Part shown: positions 62,825 to 64,000 of the stretch, one piece after another
How the letters are laid out: the number at the start of each line of letters is the position of its first letter
How positions within the stretch are numbered: position 1 is the first letter of the stretch
Assembly: GCA_036387415.1 (NCBI GenBank)
Contig: DASVTU010000011.1
Coordinates: 1-64,000, forward strand
Direction of reading: 5' to 3'
Source: DASVTU01 sp036387415
Lineage (GTDB): Bacteria; Acidobacteriota; Blastocatellia; Pyrinomonadales; Pyrinomonadaceae
DNA length: 64,000 nucleotides
Translations under genes and position numbers: made by a program
Notes under the pieces: model-generated
Databases searched by the model: none
Told to the model about the DNA's origin: nothing
What the model saw: the letters and a program-made list of their open reading frames with translations, nothing else

Positions 62825-63988
62825 ATGCGTTTGTTGACGTTCTCCTTCTGGTTTTCCGTCGTCGTGATTTTCTACGCCTACTTCGGCTACCCATTGCTGA
62901 TGTGGGTGCTCGCCGCCGTGCGACCGAAGCCCGTCCAGATTGATGAGAACGCGCGCCCGTCGCTGACGTTGTTGATTGCGGCCTACAACGAAGCGGAAGT
63001 GATTAGAGAGAAGATAGAAAACTCTCTCGCGCTCGATTACCCGAAGGAGCGGCTTGAAATCGCGGTCGTCGCCGATGGCTCGGATGATGCCACGCCCGCG
63101 ATTGCGCGCGAGTATGCCGGGCGCGGTGTGACGACGCACTTTCAACCGGAGAGAAAGGGAAAGATGGCGGCCATCAATCGCGCGTTCCCTTTGTGTCGCG
63201 GCGAGGTCGTCGTCTTCTCCGACGCCAACAATCTTTACCGCCCTGATGCGCTCTTGAAGCTGGTGCGAAACTTCGCGGACGAACGCGTGGGTGCGGCGAC
63301 GGGGCGAAAGGTTCTGCGCCGCACGCAATCGGAGGTCGGCGAGTCGGAGAATCTTTACTGGCGTTACGAGTCGTTTATCCGTCTCAAGGAGAGTCAATTC
63401 AGTTTTACGACGGGCGCGGTCGGGGAGATTCTCGCCGTCCGCAAAGGTCTGTATGTCGCGCCGCCGCCCTACGTTATCAACGACGATTTTTATATTGCGA
63501 TGGCGGTGATTAGACAAAACGCACGCGTCGTCTATGAGCCGGAAGCGATTTCGGAGGAGATGCCTTCGGCTTCGATGAACGCCGAGATGGTGCGCCGCAG
63601 CCGTATCTCCGCCGGACTTCTGCAATCGCTCTTGATGCTGCCGCAACTACTCAAGGGCGCGCCCGCGCTCGCCTACTTTCAAGCCGTCTCACACAAACTG
63701 CTGCGCCCTCTCGTCCCCGTCTTAATGCTCGTCGCCCTGGCGGTAAACATCTGTCTGGTGCTGAAACGACCGCGTTTGGACGTATACGCCGCCGCCGCAG
63801 TCGCGCAGGCTGTCTTCTATCTTTTGACCGCGGGCGGCGCTGCGCTCACGCGGCTCGGCATGAAAATCAAACTGTTCTATGTGCCCTACTATTTTTGCGT
63901 CAGCAACTTTGCTTACCTCGTCGGGTTGTACCGGCTCGCGTCGGGGAAGCAGACGGTGTTATGGACGAAGGCGCGGCGTGAATCTTAG
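62825..63988 (+). CDS. membrane-anchored glycosyltransferase family 2
   Basis: 387 residues. One N-terminal transmembrane helix (FSFWFSVVVIFYAYFGYPLLMWVLAAV), then the GT-A fold: LTLLIAAYNEAEVIREKI, VVADGSDDATPAIA, FSDANNLYRPDALLKLVRN (D-x-D-like), INDDFYIAMAVI and Q-x-x-R-W-like RRSRISAGLLQSLL; two C-terminal helices (VLMLVALAVNICLVL, AVAQAVFYLLTAGGAALTRLG). Typical of processive or lipid-linked sugar transferases such as BcsA/icaA-like smaller members. The gene is complete; it ends near the window edge. Confidence 0.92.
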   Translation: MRLLTFSFWFSVVVIFYAYFGYPLLMWVLAAVRPKPVQIDENARPSLTLLIAAYNEAEVIREKIENSLALDYPKERLEIAVVADGSDDATPAIAREYAGRGVTTHFQPERKGKMAAINRAFPLCRGEVVVFSDANNLYRPDALLKLVRNFADERVGAATGRKVLRRTQSEVGESENLYWRYESFIRLKESQFSFTTGAVGEILAVRKGLYVAPPPYVINDDFYIAMAVIRQNARVVYEPEAISEEMPSASMNAEMVRRSRISAGLLQSLLMLPQLLKGAPALAYFQAVSHKLLRPLVPVLMLVALAVNICLVLKRPRLDVYAAAAVAQAVFYLLTAGGAALTRLGMKIKLFYVPYYFCVSNFAYLVGLYRLASGKQTVLWTKARRES

Positions 63989-64000
63989 ACGGAGTTTCTG

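Noticed and set aside
62654..63646. 330-aa minus-strand frame over the GT2 gene
   Set aside because: Shadow frame with no family pattern; the GT2 gene has all its motifs.

Overview
The window looks like the chromosome of a GC-rich, Gram-negative-type soil bacterium. The style (a Crp/Fnr-like pair, a DUF3494 ice-binding protein, an ExeA-like ATPase next to an exopolysaccharide locus, heavy GCG/CGC codon use on the right) resembles Acidobacteriota of the Blastocatellia type. That is an inference; no rRNA or single-copy marker gene is present. No tRNA, rRNA or CRISPR array was seen.  Layout. 1-8.3 kb is a mixed flank: a truncated ORF, a small lipoprotein, a decayed relaxase, two divergent Crp/Fnr-type regulators around a palindromic operator-like site, a secreted ice-binding protein, an AlkB-type dioxygenase and a DrrAB-like ABC exporter. 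8.9-42.6 kb is a large biosynthetic gene cluster. 42.8-49.2 kb is an accessory scar zone with three nucleotidyltransferase-like genes, MITE copies, a dead IS6-family element, a MazF-type toxin-antitoxin pair and a decayed ATPase/winged-helix gene pair. 49.5-51.0 kb holds the intact version of that pair. 51.7-64 kb is an exopolysaccharide operon: initiating sugar transferase, chain-length protein, polymerase/ligase, flippase, four glycosyltransferases and two APH-like kinase modules.  The cluster is the most interesting part. It combines (i) a one-module type I PKS with the odd order KS-AT-KR-DH-ACP and a thioesterase-ACP protein; (ii) two split NRPS proteins, an A-T whose specificity residues I read as DMTKVGEVGK (close to the asparagine code) and a C-T; (iii) a free-standing acyl ligase and ACP; (iv) an alpha-oxoamine synthase / CitE-like lyase / MaoC hydratase / ornithine-cyclodeaminase operon; (v) three nucleotide-chemistry-like enzymes in a row: a CTP-synthetase N-terminal domain without glutaminase, a GT-B enzyme that may relate to cytosylglucuronate synthases, and a DUF2419 (queuosine-salvage N-glycosylase) homologue; (vi) an E1/ThiF-like adenylating enzyme and a nitroreductase that look like separated halves of the Rv1355c-type fusion; (vii) a transglutaminase-like protein, an O-methyltransferase, an amidase, a DUF2264-like/glycosyltransferase fusion; and (viii) a tryptophanyl-tRNA synthetase that could be the self-resistance gene. 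My working inference is an undescribed nucleoside-polyketide-peptide hybrid, possibly acting on an aminoacyl-tRNA synthetase.  The cluster is bordered by remains of mobile DNA and contains a relic of its own PKS (three patches of the intact gene joined together, next to a 150-bp MITE), which suggests acquisition and rearrangement rather than core ancestry.
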